Below are positions 8,880-16,945 of a stretch of DNA of 42,107 nucleotides, one piece after another. Location: contig CAAHDT010000041.1 in assembly GCA_900770525.1 (NCBI GenBank), forward strand, positions 1-42,107, written 5' to 3'. The number at the start of each line of letters is the position of its first letter. Within the stretch, counting starts at the first letter, position 1. This DNA is from Candidatus Gastranaerophilales bacterium. Its GTDB lineage: Bacteria > Cyanobacteriota > Vampirovibrionia > Gastranaerophilales > Gastranaerophilaceae. Under the pieces are notes generated by a model. It saw only the letters and a list, made by a program, of their open reading frames with translations. It was not told the origin of the DNA and did no database searches. Position numbers and translations under genes: made by a program.

Positions 8880-9194
8880 TTAATTAGTTAATGCTTTTAT
8901 TATTTTGTAAAAATCTTGTAATTTTTCAGGATGTTTTTCTAATATATTATTTATTTCTTGTTTCAAATCTTTGTCATTTTGATGTTGTTCAAAATAAAAT
9001 AACTCTTGCAATGAGGTATTCAAACTTTGGATAATTTTTTCTAAGTTATCTGCTGTAGGGTAGTATTTCCCGTTCTCGATATTGCATAAACTTACTGTGT
9101 CCATGCCAATACATTCTGCTAATTTTTCTTGAGTAAGTTTTTGCCTTTTTCTTAATTCTTTAATTCGTTTTCCGAGTAATTGTTTAATATTCAT
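8880..9194 (-). CDS. XRE-family helix-turn-helix regulator
   Basis: A 104-aa DNA-binding protein. Residues 4-60 form a Cro/CI-type HTH (LGKRIKELRKRQKLTQEKLA, IGMDTVSLCNIENGKYYPT); the lysine-rich C-terminal tail probably dimerises. There is no Shine-Dalgarno, but an extended -10-like TGCAATAAT lies 6 bases before the ATG on the minus strand, so it may be leaderless. It is divergent from the DUF1796 gene (140 bases between starts), which makes that gene and itself the likely targets. Confidence 0.9.
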   Translation of the reverse strand: MNIKQLLGKRIKELRKRQKLTQEKLAECIGMDTVSLCNIENGKYYPTADNLEKIIQSLNTSLQELFYFEQHQNDKDLKQEINNILEKHPEKLQDFYKIIKALTN

Positions 9195-9252
9195 AACATT
9201 ATTATTGCAGTGTTATATGAATTTAAGAATTGTGTAAAACATAAAATTTGTA

Positions 9253-9280
9253 TTGAAAATTAATGTTTTTCATTTATGAT
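9253..9280 (+). promoter_or_regulatory. putative sigma-70 promoter for the DUF1796 gene
   Basis: TTGAAA (9253-9258), 16-base spacer, TATGAT (9275-9280). It lies in the intergenic region shared with the divergent XRE gene, where that regulator could act. Confidence 0.45.
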
Positions 9281-9334
9281 ATATTGTATAACATAAATTT
9301 TTAGAGATTTTTTAAAGTTTTACGAAAGGATTTT

Positions 9335-10162
9335 ATGATATTTAGTTGCAAATATGATAAAGATAATTTTAGGTTATTTATAAATTTTTTATTTTTTCGA
9401 ATAACTTTTAAAACACCAAACTATTATTTTAAATATTACTTCAATTCATTGTTTAAACTTTTGGCAGACAGGCAATATTCCAAGAAAATTGCAACAATTA
9501 ATAAAAATTATAAAATAATATCGCTTGGAACTTATTGTTTACCAAGAGTTATAACAACATTTTGTGGATTGAAACCTTGCAAGCAAGATGGAGAAAAATC
9601 TTGTCCATTTGATTTGGCATTTTTTACAAATATTGATAAAATTGCAGAACTTATTGAAAGCAAATTTATATCCCTTTATGATGGGCTAGAGTATAAATTA
9701 CCTGAAAAATATTGGACTAATAAAAAGCTTAATGCAATTTTTAATCATGAATATACATTTTCAAAAAATGAATTGATTGATAGGTATAATAGCCGAATAA
9801 AAAATCTGTATGATTATTTCGCAAATAAAAATTTCCATAAATTTTGTATAATTGCGACAAATACAGAAGTTTCAGAGGCACAAATCAAAAATTTAAAATC
9901 TGTTCTATTAAAGTTTATGGATATTGAAGAATTTGATATAATTATAATTAATCAATCCCCAAATTTCATTGATTTAAAGTTGGATAATGTATATGTAATA
10001 AATCAGAATAAAAATTGTAGAAACTTTTCAAGTATAAACAAGGAAGGTGTTTGGGATTGGGTTGGAGAATTAAGAAGGCGAAAAAAGCCCGAAGCTCAAA
10101 AAATATATAACGAAATAACTTCAGAACTGATTGATATTATTGGTAATAGAATGAGCAGATAG
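9335..10162 (+). CDS. DUF1796-like putative papain-like cysteine peptidase
   Basis: A 275-aa protein. From residue 60 it matches the DUF1796 pattern: ISLGTYCLPRVITTF with a candidate nucleophile Cys, then CPFDLAFFTN, where the family has a PFDW-like motif. Family members often sit in polysaccharide or surface-modification clusters; activity is predicted, not proven. The ~50 N-terminal residues are unusually aromatic and basic (MIFSCKYDKDNFRLFINFLF) and may form a membrane-associated helix. AAAGGA precedes the ATG. The gene is visibly more AT-rich than its neighbours, consistent with acquisition. Confidence 0.7.
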   Translation: MIFSCKYDKDNFRLFINFLFFRITFKTPNYYFKYYFNSLFKLLADRQYSKKIATINKNYKIISLGTYCLPRVITTFCGLKPCKQDGEKSCPFDLAFFTNIDKIAELIESKFISLYDGLEYKLPEKYWTNKKLNAIFNHEYTFSKNELIDRYNSRIKNLYDYFANKNFHKFCIIATNTEVSEAQIKNLKSVLLKFMDIEEFDIIIINQSPNFIDLKLDNVYVINQNKNCRNFSSINKEGVWDWVGELRRRKKPEAQKIYNEITSELIDIIGNRMSR

Positions 10163-10189
10163 GCTTTATCCTCCTGAACAGCGCTAGAT

Positions 10190-10663
10190 TTACACGGTTT
10201 TATCGACATTGTTTGTTGTCGGTGTAGAATTCTCAACCTTTTTATCTGCTTTTTTGCGTTTTACAACATTTGTAATAGAATCACCAAATGCACCTGTACC
10301 TAAACCTGCTAGTGCTGCTCCTATAGCCAAGGTTCCAATAACTATTTTGGAAAGTTTGGAGCCATATTTAAACATTTGTTTTGGCATTTCTATATATTCA
10401 GCATCTGTCAATGGGGCCTTTCCATTAGCCTGTAGAGCCTCATCAATAAATTGAGTAATTGCTTCGTAAATTTTGTATTCTTTAATAATAGGCATAACTT
10501 GATTTACAAGCTTTGCACCTTTATAGCCGACATATGCACCACCTGCAACACCAACTCCTGAACCTATAATTTTACCGTAATTTGAACGCCTGTATTCATT
10601 ACCATTATCGGTATATGCACGACTTGTAAAAAACTTATTTCCACTTGCTGCTTCTACTGCCAT
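10190..10663 (-). CDS. glycine-rich membrane protein, unknown function
   Basis: A 157-aa protein with two glycine/alanine-rich hydrophobic segments (about 30-52, IIGSGVGVAGGAYVGYKGA; and about 105-126, IVIGTLAIGAALAGLGTGAFG). Their small-residue spacing resembles glycine-zipper helices that pack tightly in membranes. A hydrophilic loop lies between them and the tail is Lys/Thr/Asn-rich. There is no signal peptide. An AAAGAAAG stretch lies before the ATG. The neighbouring Pit operon on the same strand is separated by 90 bases. No family is recognised. Confidence 0.6.
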   Translation of the reverse strand: MAVEAASGNKFFTSRAYTDNGNEYRRSNYGKIIGSGVGVAGGAYVGYKGAKLVNQVMPIIKEYKIYEAITQFIDEALQANGKAPLTDAEYIEMPKQMFKYGSKLSKIVIGTLAIGAALAGLGTGAFGDSITNVVKRKKADKKVENSTPTTNNVDKTV

Positions 10664-10753
10664 AAAAAAACTTTCTTTAAATCACAATGCTGATATAAAA
10701 CCACTCAACCTGATTTTTTGCCTGTTTAGTTACCAATTGTTAAGTTGTTTAAA

Positions 10754-11767
10754 TTAGTGTTTAAAGTTTTCTACGATAAAATAGATTATTGAAGACAATA
10801 TCATACAAGCAGGAATAGTTACAACCCAAGCTGTTACGATATTTCCAACCATTCTCCATTTTACTGCATGTGCATGAAGAGTTGTTCCAACCCCCATAAT
10901 CGCAGTTGATACGATATGAGTTGTACTTAACGGAATACCAAAATGTGATGCCATCAAAATTAAAGAAGCAGCAGAGGTTTCTGTAGCAAAACCATGTACC
11001 GGTTTCAACTTAATAATCTTATGTCCCATTGTTTTGATAATCTTGTATCCGCCATTCATTGTGCCGGCAGCCATTGTCATTGCACAAATAATAATTACGT
11101 ATAAAGGAATATCAAAATCGCCTGTCGGAGATTTATGTAAATATCCGCATGCTAAGAGTGCCAATGTTATAATACCCATTGTTTTTTGGGCATCGTTTGA
11201 ACCGTGGCTCAAAGCGATTAGACCTGATGAAAACAATTGTAGTTTTCTAAATCTTTTGTTAACGACTTGCGGATTTGTTCTCCACAATAGTCTTATCATT
11301 ATTAACATGACGGTGAAGCCCATACAAAAACCGAGCATTGGAGATGCAAACATCGGAATAATAACCTTATCCAATAATGTTGCAAAATGGATACACCCAA
11401 CACCAGCTTTGACTATTGAAGCTCCCAGCAAACCACCGATAAGTGCGTGAGATGAACTTGATGGTAAGCCTAAATACCAAGTGAACAAATTCCACAAAAC
11501 AGCTCCCAACAATGCACTAAAAATTACGGTTAACGTAACCATATCAGCGTTAACAATTCCTGCTCCGATTGTTTTGGCAACGTGGGTACCGGTTAGTGCA
11601 CCAATAAATTCAAGAGTTGCACCATATAAAACTGCTTGCTTTGGTGACAAAACCTTTGTTGAAACAACTGTCGCAATTGCATTTGCACAGTCGTGAAATC
11701 CGTTAATAAATTCAAATGCTAATGCTACAACAATTACGGCTATTAATATTAATAATGTTAATGACAT
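10754..11767 (-). CDS. inorganic phosphate transporter, PiT family
   Basis: A polytopic inner-membrane phosphate permease (337 aa), usually cation-coupled. Both inverted PiT signature repeats are present: FINGFHDCANAIATVVSTK near 22-40 and ALSHGSNDAQKTMGIITLAL near 186-205, with GLPSSSSHALIGG and GIPLSTTHIVSTAIMG as the paired Ser/Thr-His motifs. It lies 49 bases downstream of the DUF47 gene on the same strand, the common DUF47-Pit arrangement, so the pair is probably one transcript. Confidence 0.95.
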   Translation of the reverse strand: MSLTLLILIAVIVVALAFEFINGFHDCANAIATVVSTKVLSPKQAVLYGATLEFIGALTGTHVAKTIGAGIVNADMVTLTVIFSALLGAVLWNLFTWYLGLPSSSSHALIGGLLGASIVKAGVGCIHFATLLDKVIIPMFASPMLGFCMGFTVMLIMIRLLWRTNPQVVNKRFRKLQLFSSGLIALSHGSNDAQKTMGIITLALLACGYLHKSPTGDFDIPLYVIIICAMTMAAGTMNGGYKIIKTMGHKIIKLKPVHGFATETSAASLILMASHFGIPLSTTHIVSTAIMGVGTTLHAHAVKWRMVGNIVTAWVVTIPACMILSSIIYFIVENFKH

Positions 11768-11816
11768 AAATTTTCCTTTTCATACAAGTTTGGATACTTA
11801 CCGCAAACTTTAATAA

Positions 11817-12458
11817 CTAACTTTGTTTCAACACAACGTTCAAAACTGTATCAGAAACGTTGAAACAAGCATCAAGAGCGTTTTCAATCTCTTTATACAT
11901 ATCACGCAATTTAATTACGTCAAGAGCCTCGTACTTGCCTGAGAAAAGTTCATACATAGCTCTATGGTGAATTTCATCCCCATGAGTTTCAAGTTCTTTC
12001 ATCGCGATATTAGTTTTTGTAATATCTTCTACATCAGATACTTTTTTGAACTTTTTAATAATTTCGCCCATTTGTTCGGTTGCCTGAACCAAAGTTAAAG
12101 CCTGTTCTTTCATTTCTGCTGTGTATGCTGTTAAGTGATACACATCTAAATTAAGACAGGCTTTGATAATTTTTTTATTAATTTTATTCAATTGAGATGC
12201 AATATACTGAATATCTTCTCTCTCTATCGGGGTTATGAAACTCTTATTCAATTGTTTTAAAACTAACTTATACGAAAGTTTACCCTTTTTCCTAAATTTT
12301 AAAGCTTTTTCTTTCTGTTCTTCCGTTAACTGTGTATGCATAACCTCATCATATAATTTTGCAGACTGCAAACATATCTCCGCGCTATCCTGAAAAAGTT
12401 GAAAAAACATCTTATCTTCCGGAGGCATTATATATGACATTAAATTAAATTTTGGCAT
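11817..12458 (-). CDS. DUF47 (PhoU-like) partner of the phosphate transporter
   Basis: A 213-aa, all-helical PhoU-like protein. The conserved C-terminal part reads ETHGDEIHHRAMYELF, then a D-rich helix (EIENALDACFNVSDTVLNVV) typical of DUF47. Family members sit beside Pit genes and are thought to modulate transport. The start is placed at 12458 (MPKFNLMSY) because GGAG lies 8 bases upstream; an upstream in-frame extension to 12620 would add 54 atypical residues and run over the divergent gene's promoter. Confidence 0.9.
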   Translation of the reverse strand: MPKFNLMSYIMPPEDKMFFQLFQDSAEICLQSAKLYDEVMHTQLTEEQKEKALKFRKKGKLSYKLVLKQLNKSFITPIEREDIQYIASQLNKINKKIIKACLNLDVYHLTAYTAEMKEQALTLVQATEQMGEIIKKFKKVSDVEDITKTNIAMKELETHGDEIHHRAMYELFSGKYEALDVIKLRDMYKEIENALDACFNVSDTVLNVVLKQS

Positions 12459-12579
12459 TTTGATTTCTCCTATATATATACACACTGACATCATACAAAA
12501 AAGGATGTCGTTTTGAAAGTATTTATTTACATTTTGTAAACTTAAGTCAAAAAACTTTTGCCATGCTAAAATATGGATT

Positions 12580-13074
12580 ATGTATGAGATAAAAAAACAA
12601 ATATATCTTGATTTTACCAAAAATCAAAAATCGGCTTTATGCAATTTTTTACGCGCACTGGTAAAAAAAACACCGGAATTATCAGTTGATGAAATTTTGG
12701 AAAAGTTTTTGGATGACGAGCGCTATTACCTTGATATAAACGCTTCTCGGTTTGAATTTTTAGCAGAAATTATGGATAATGAACAGTTTCTTTCGGATAC
12801 TAAACTATATTTAAAAGAATGCAGGAAATATTATGACTACAAAAAGAAACAAGAACCGATAATTCAAGCGCAGAAAGAATTTGAAAAAAGAAAACGAAAA
12901 TTTCTGCAAGAAGTTAAAATGGGAAAACAACTCCCAACTAAAAAACAGCTTTATTATTACGAAAAATTATGTAAAAAATATAATTTGGAAAAACGAGAAT
13001 TAACCTCAAAACTGGATGCGCGTGATGAAATCGACAAAATTATTACCGAACATGAAAAGGATGTTTACCAATAG
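12580..13074 (+). CDS. hypothetical lysine-rich helical protein, 164 aa
   Basis: No family recognised. The protein is highly charged and probably all helical; residues 85-150 (YYDYKKKQEPIIQAQKEFE...) look like a coiled coil. There is no signal peptide, so it is cytosolic. No Shine-Dalgarno precedes the ATG; an extended -10 box TGC-TAAAAT (12564-12572) ends 7 bases before it, so transcription may begin at the start codon. It is divergent from the DUF47-Pit operon and convergent with ftsZ. Confidence 0.7.
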   Translation: MYEIKKQIYLDFTKNQKSALCNFLRALVKKTPELSVDEILEKFLDDERYYLDINASRFEFLAEIMDNEQFLSDTKLYLKECRKYYDYKKKQEPIIQAQKEFEKRKRKFLQEVKMGKQLPTKKQLYYYEKLCKKYNLEKRELTSKLDARDEIDKIITEHEKDVYQ

Positions 13075-13103
13075 TTTAAAATTATATTTGTAATTATATT
13101 TAT

Positions 13104-13134
13104 AAAAAAAGGCTTGCAAAACTAATTGCAAGCC
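13104..13134 (-). terminator. intrinsic terminator of ftsZ
   Basis: A perfect 9-bp stem (GGCTTGCAA/TTGCAAGCC, 13111-13119 and 13126-13134) has a 6-base loop. On the minus strand it is followed by seven Ts (13110-13104). It begins 22 bases after the ftsZ stop. Confidence 0.92.
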
Positions 13135-13156
13135 GATTATATAAAGAAGTAAATTA

Positions 13157-14356
13157 TTATTTCTTCAAGAAATCAGGGATTTCAATATTTGAAAATCCGG
13201 TTGATACTTGAGGCATTGAACTTCTTCTAGGTGCTTCAGTAGTTGCATTATTTGCTGTAGAAGAAACACCGCCAGAGAAAGAAGTTCCGGCAAAGAAATC
13301 AGATGCGCTCAACTGTTTAACATCAGTTTTAGCCATTTCGATATTTTTCTTAACTTCAAAACCTGTTGCGATAACAGTCACATTGATTTCATTTTGAATA
13401 TTTTCGTTTACTGCTGTACCGATAATAACAGTTGCATCTTCTGTTACTGCATCGTGAATAATATTTGCAGCATCTGAAATTTCGTGCAATGTCATATCAG
13501 GTCCACCTGTAATGTTAACGATTACACCGGTTGCACCATTGATTGAAGACTCAAGCAATTGTGAATTGATAGCAATTTCAGCCGCTTTAACTGCTCTACC
13601 TTCACCTTGAGCACGACCGATACCCATCAATGCAGAACCTGAACCTTGCATTACGCTCTTAACATCTGCAAAGTCAACGTTAATCATACCTGGGATTGTG
13701 ATGATATCAGAAATACCCTGAACACCACGTAATAGAACTTCATCAACAATCAAGAATGATTCTGTTAATGAAACTTGTCTGTCAACAACTTGTAACAATT
13801 TATCGTTAGGAACAACGATAACAGCATCAACAGATTCTCTTAATTTTTCTAAACCTTGATTAGCTTGGTTTTGTCTTTTACGACCTTCCCAAGAGAATGG
13901 TTTTGTAACAACTGCAATTGTCAAAATGCCAAGTTCTTTAGCAATTTTCGCAACAACTGGAGCAGCCCCTGTACCTGTACCGCCACCCATTCCGGCTGTG
14001 ATAAATACCATATCAGCACCGTCTAAAGCTTCGGTAATTTCTTGTTGAGCCTCTTCAGCAGCCTTTTCACCTACTGACGGATCACCACCGGCACCAAGAC
14101 CTTCTGTAGATTTTGCACCAAGTTGGATCTTGTTTTTAGTTTGACCATATTCCAACACTTGCAAATCTGTGTTCATCAACCAAAATTCAACACCTGAAAG
14201 TCCTGACTTAATCATTCTGTTAACAGCGTTTCCACCGCCACCGCCTACACCAACGACTTTGATATTAGTCGGGTTAATAGCAGCTCTAGCGGCAGGAGCC
14301 TGATTTGTTGCCGTTTCATCTTTTTTCGCAAAGATATCTGATACGAAATTTTCCAC
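13157..14356 (-). CDS. ftsZ: cell division protein FtsZ
   Basis: Tubulin-like GTPase that forms the division ring. The 399-aa protein has a ~30-residue N-terminal extension, the nucleotide-binding GGGGGNAVNRM (38-48), the tubulin signature GGGTGTGAAP (124-133), T7 loop NVDFADVKSVM, and a short linker ending in the conserved tail IEIPDFLKK that binds partners such as SepF. It starts with GTG, supported by AGAGG 9 bases upstream. It lies downstream of yggS-sepF and nadK, but terminators separate the units. The nearby sepF fits the FtsZ-anchoring role. Confidence 0.98.
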   Translation of the reverse strand: MENFVSDIFAKKDETATNQAPAARAAINPTNIKVVGVGGGGGNAVNRMIKSGLSGVEFWLMNTDLQVLEYGQTKNKIQLGAKSTEGLGAGGDPSVGEKAAEEAQQEITEALDGADMVFITAGMGGGTGTGAAPVVAKIAKELGILTIAVVTKPFSWEGRKRQNQANQGLEKLRESVDAVIVVPNDKLLQVVDRQVSLTESFLIVDEVLLRGVQGISDIITIPGMINVDFADVKSVMQGSGSALMGIGRAQGEGRAVKAAEIAINSQLLESSINGATGVIVNITGGPDMTLHEISDAANIIHDAVTEDATVIIGTAVNENIQNEINVTVIATGFEVKKNIEMAKTDVKQLSASDFFAGTSFSGGVSSTANNATTEAPRRSSMPQVSTGFSNIEIPDFLKK

Positions 14357-14505
14357 TAGTTTTACCTCTTTTATAAATTCTATATTACTTGATTTCCATA
14401 CATCAACCCTAATTTACTCATAGGATTCATCAATAATATAATAACATACTATTTTAAATAAAAAAAATGTACAATAATTTATACTTAATTATGAACAAAA
14501 GTTAA

Positions 14506-14544
14506 GAAAAAAATCTAAACTTGCCAAAACACTAACCTGGCAAG
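14506..14544 (-). terminator. terminator of nadK
   Basis: On the minus strand CTTGCCA (14544-14538) pairs with TGGCAAG (14526-14520) around an 11-base loop and is followed by TTTAGATTTTTTT. The 221-base gap between nadK and ftsZ (14357-14577) otherwise holds only AT-rich DNA that must include the ftsZ promoter. Confidence 0.75.
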
Positions 14545-14577
14545 CCTTAATAGCAGTCAATAAACCTTTCGGATGAG

Positions 14578-15381
14578 TTAATTGCAAAATGCTGGAGATT
14601 CGCCCCAGTGAAGTTTATCTCTTAAAACTGAATAAAAGCCGGACTCCTTTAACAATGCAAGTTTTGCACTATAAGTAGATTTGACTATTTCTATATTTGA
14701 GCAAGCTTCACAAAATTCTTGTCCATCGGCGGAAATAACGTATTTTTTATTTTGTTCGGCAGTACAAACCGTAATTTTTTCACTATCAGGCACAACAAGC
14801 GGGCGAGCCGTCATTGTATGCGGACAAATCGGAACTATAACAAAAGCATTTAAACTCGGTGATAAAACCGGACCACCGGCAGACAAGCCATAAGCAGTAG
14901 ACCCTGTCGGAGTCGCAACGATTATACCATCTGCTAAATAGTCACAAACAGGATTGTCATTAATTTTCAATGAAAACCTTGAGGTTCTGCCTGTCGCAGA
15001 GCCTTTAATGACAATATCGTTCAGTGCCAAATAATTTGAAGTTTGGAGCATAACTCTATTTTCAATGATATAATCTTTATTAATAATTCGATTTACTGAA
15101 TCATCCAACATTTCTACAGAAGATTGCGAAAGAAATCCTAGCCTTCCAAGATTCACACCAAAAATCGGAGTTTGGTATTTTGCGTAAAACCGAGCAGTTT
15201 TTAGAATTGTACCATCTCCGCCGATAACAAAAACAAAATCAAATCCATTTTTTAAGTTGTCAATGTTAATCGTAGAAACGTTTTCCCCAAATGTTTGCAG
15301 TTTTTCTTTCAACAGCATTGCAACATCCGCTGCGCGCTCAATCTGATGATTATAACAAATTCCAAAAACTCTTCTTTTCAT
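14578..15381 (-). CDS. nadK: NAD kinase
   Basis: Phosphorylates NAD to NADP (cytosol). The 267-aa protein has the family motifs GGDGTILKTAR (54-64), NLGRLGFLS (78-86), and ATPTGSTAYGLSAGGPVLSP, with later DGQEF. The start is set at MKRRVFGICY (15381); an upstream in-frame extension to 15417 would run into the sepF terminator. There is no Shine-Dalgarno: an extended -10 (TGC-TATTTT) ends 7 bases before the ATG with TTGCAA 17 bases further up, so the mRNA is probably leaderless. Confidence 0.95.
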   Translation of the reverse strand: MKRRVFGICYNHQIERAADVAMLLKEKLQTFGENVSTINIDNLKNGFDFVFVIGGDGTILKTARFYAKYQTPIFGVNLGRLGFLSQSSVEMLDDSVNRIINKDYIIENRVMLQTSNYLALNDIVIKGSATGRTSRFSLKINDNPVCDYLADGIIVATPTGSTAYGLSAGGPVLSPSLNAFVIVPICPHTMTARPLVVPDSEKITVCTAEQNKKYVISADGQEFCEACSNIEIVKSTYSAKLALLKESGFYSVLRDKLHWGESPAFCN

Positions 15382-15388
15382 AATACGA

Positions 15389-15417
15389 AAAATAGCATAA
15401 TAAAAATAACTTTGCAA
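15389..15417 (-). promoter_or_regulatory. nadK promoter (leaderless type)
   Basis: On the minus strand TTGCAA (15417-15412), 17-base spacer ending TGC, TATTTT (15394-15389), then 7 bases to the ATG. The -35 box overlaps the T-tail of the sepF terminator. Confidence 0.6.
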
Positions 15418-15445
15418 ATAAAAAGCCGTACAAAACGTACGGCTT
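15415..15445 (-). terminator. terminator of the yggS-sepF operon
   Basis: A 9-bp stem (AAGCCGTAC/GTACGGCTT, 15423-15431 and 15437-15445) is followed on the minus strand by TTTTTATTT. It lies 43 bases after the sepF stop. Confidence 0.9.
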
Positions 15446-15487
15446 ATATTCCAAACTATCCTCTTTCTCTTCTTACTCTCTATACGA

Positions 15488-15994
15488 CTACTGTAGAGGA
15501 GCTCTCCACAATGAATCGCTAAATTTGTTTTGAGTTTGGTTCATATCTACAGACAATGTAACATTGCTTGGAGTGAATACGAATACCAAATCACCAACTT
15601 TTTGAGGTTTGCCGTTAAGTGCATGAGCTGCACCGCAAACAAAATCAATAGTTCTTTGTGATTGTTCTTTATCTAACAAATGAAGATTAAGAACGATTGT
15701 TTTTCTATCTTTAAGGTGTTGTACAATAGTAGCAGCATCATCAAATGAACGAGGTTCCATAACCATAACTTCATAACCTCTATAATTAGGGTGGTTAACC
15801 ACCTTTAATTCACTTGTTTTTTCTTGTTTTGGTTGGTAAGAATATGCAGGATCAATTGCTAAATTATCTTCTACTGCGTATTCACCATCCATACCGTCTT
15901 CATCCATATCCTCAAAAAGGTCAGATTCTTTTGGTTCAAATCCTTTTACCAAAAAATCTACTACTGATTTAATTTTGTCTGTAACTGCTGCCAC
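15488..15994 (-). CDS. sepF: cell division protein SepF
   Basis: SepF binds FtsZ filaments and the membrane and helps assemble the septum; it is typical of Gram-positives and Cyanobacteria. The 168-aa protein has an N-terminal helix (AVTDKIKSVVDFLVKGF), an acidic linker (about 22-75), and the core domain with VMVMEPRSFDDAATIV, KTIVLNLHLLD and FVCGAAHALNG, ending VFVFTPSNVTLS. It starts with GTG, supported by GGAGG 7 bases upstream. It lies 34 bases after yggS, as in cyanobacterial pipY-sepF. Confidence 0.96.
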   Translation of the reverse strand: MAAVTDKIKSVVDFLVKGFEPKESDLFEDMDEDGMDGEYAVEDNLAIDPAYSYQPKQEKTSELKVVNHPNYRGYEVMVMEPRSFDDAATIVQHLKDRKTIVLNLHLLDKEQSQRTIDFVCGAAHALNGKPQKVGDLVFVFTPSNVTLSVDMNQTQNKFSDSLWRAPLQ

Positions 15995-16028
15995 CGTATT
16001 TCCTCCATCCTTTATTTTATTTTTATTT

Positions 16029-16691
16029 TTAACTAAACAACTTTCTACCTATTCTAAGCATTGTTGCACCTTCTTGTGCTGCAATCACATAATCTTGACT
16101 CATTCCCATTGAGATTTCCGGTAATTTGTAACCAAATTTTCCTTCTAATTCATCTTGAGTAGTACAGACACCGTGGAAAAGTTCTCTCAACAAATTCTCA
16201 GAAGCACCCAAAGGAGCCATATTCATTAACCCGAGAATTTTAATGTTCGGTAATACACTTATTTTTTCAAAAGCAGAAAATAGCTCTTCTTTTGAGAAAC
16301 CCGATTTTTGAACCTCGCCGGCGTTGTTTAATTGGAGAAAAATATTCTGAATTTTTCCTATTTCTGTTGCTGATTCAGAAATTTTTTCAGCAACCTTAAG
16401 AGTATCTACCGAATGGATAACATCAAAATGCTCTACTGCTTTTCGAACTTTATTTGTTTGAAGGTGTCCAATAAAGTGGAATTTTGAATTATTCTGAATT
16501 TCTATAGGCAACTTTTGAATTTTTTCAATAGCCTCAATAACTCTTGATTCCCCAAAATCTCTCAACCCTGCCTCATATGCTTCCATAATGGCATTTTCGT
16601 CAAAATATTTTGTAACTGCAATAATATTTGGTGTATAAGGTGCAATTTCTTCTCGTATGCGTATCAGATTTTCTTTAATTTTGAATTGCAT
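16029..16691 (-). CDS. yggS: YggS/PROSC-family PLP homeostasis protein
   Basis: A single-domain, fold-type III pyridoxal-phosphate-binding protein (220 aa) that buffers PLP and affects amino-acid balance. It has no known catalytic activity. The PLP lysine is in IIAVTKYF near residue 27; FHFIGHLQTNKVRK and LGLMNMAPLG follow, then SMGMSQDYVIAAQEGATMLR and RIGRKLF at the end. GAGG lies 11 bases before the ATG, which is a little far. It is the first gene of an operon with sepF. Cyanobacteria call the equivalent pipY. Confidence 0.93.
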   Translation of the reverse strand: MQFKIKENLIRIREEIAPYTPNIIAVTKYFDENAIMEAYEAGLRDFGESRVIEAIEKIQKLPIEIQNNSKFHFIGHLQTNKVRKAVEHFDVIHSVDTLKVAEKISESATEIGKIQNIFLQLNNAGEVQKSGFSKEELFSAFEKISVLPNIKILGLMNMAPLGASENLLRELFHGVCTTQDELEGKFGYKLPEISMGMSQDYVIAAQEGATMLRIGRKLFS

Positions 16692-16810
16692 GAATCATCT
16701 TACCTCTACAAGAAAGTACTCAAAAATTTTGAGTATAATTTAATTTTAACCTATCTTTTAAATATGGACAACTATTTTATTTTTTACACTTATTCTTATG
16801 GCAAAGACCT

Positions 16811-16841
16811 GCTAAAACCATGAATACGCCATGGTTTCAGC
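16811..16841. repeat. orphan inverted repeat
   Basis: A 12-bp stem with one mismatch (GCTAAAACCATG at 16811-16822 against CATGGTTTCAGC at 16830-16841) has a 7-base loop. It lies in the 254-base gap between yggS and the next gene, and no plus-strand gene would need it as a terminator. Its function is unknown. Confidence 0.6.
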
Positions 16842-16892
16842 TTTATTAAGATTTCTTAACATAAGTTAATATTTGTTTATTAGAAAACACTA

Positions 16893-16926
16893 CGGGCATG
16901 CCTTTTTATTTAAAAAGGCATGCCCG
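16893..16926 (-). terminator. strong hairpin after the 185-aa gene
   Basis: A perfect 15-bp stem (16893-16907 with 16912-16926, CGGGCATGCCTTTTT arm) has a 4-base loop. It begins 19 bases after the stop of the minus-strand 185-aa gene. T-rich sequence follows on the minus strand (TAGTGTTTTCTA) but is imperfect. Confidence 0.7.
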
Positions 16927-16945
16927 AAATGGTTATACAAAAGAA

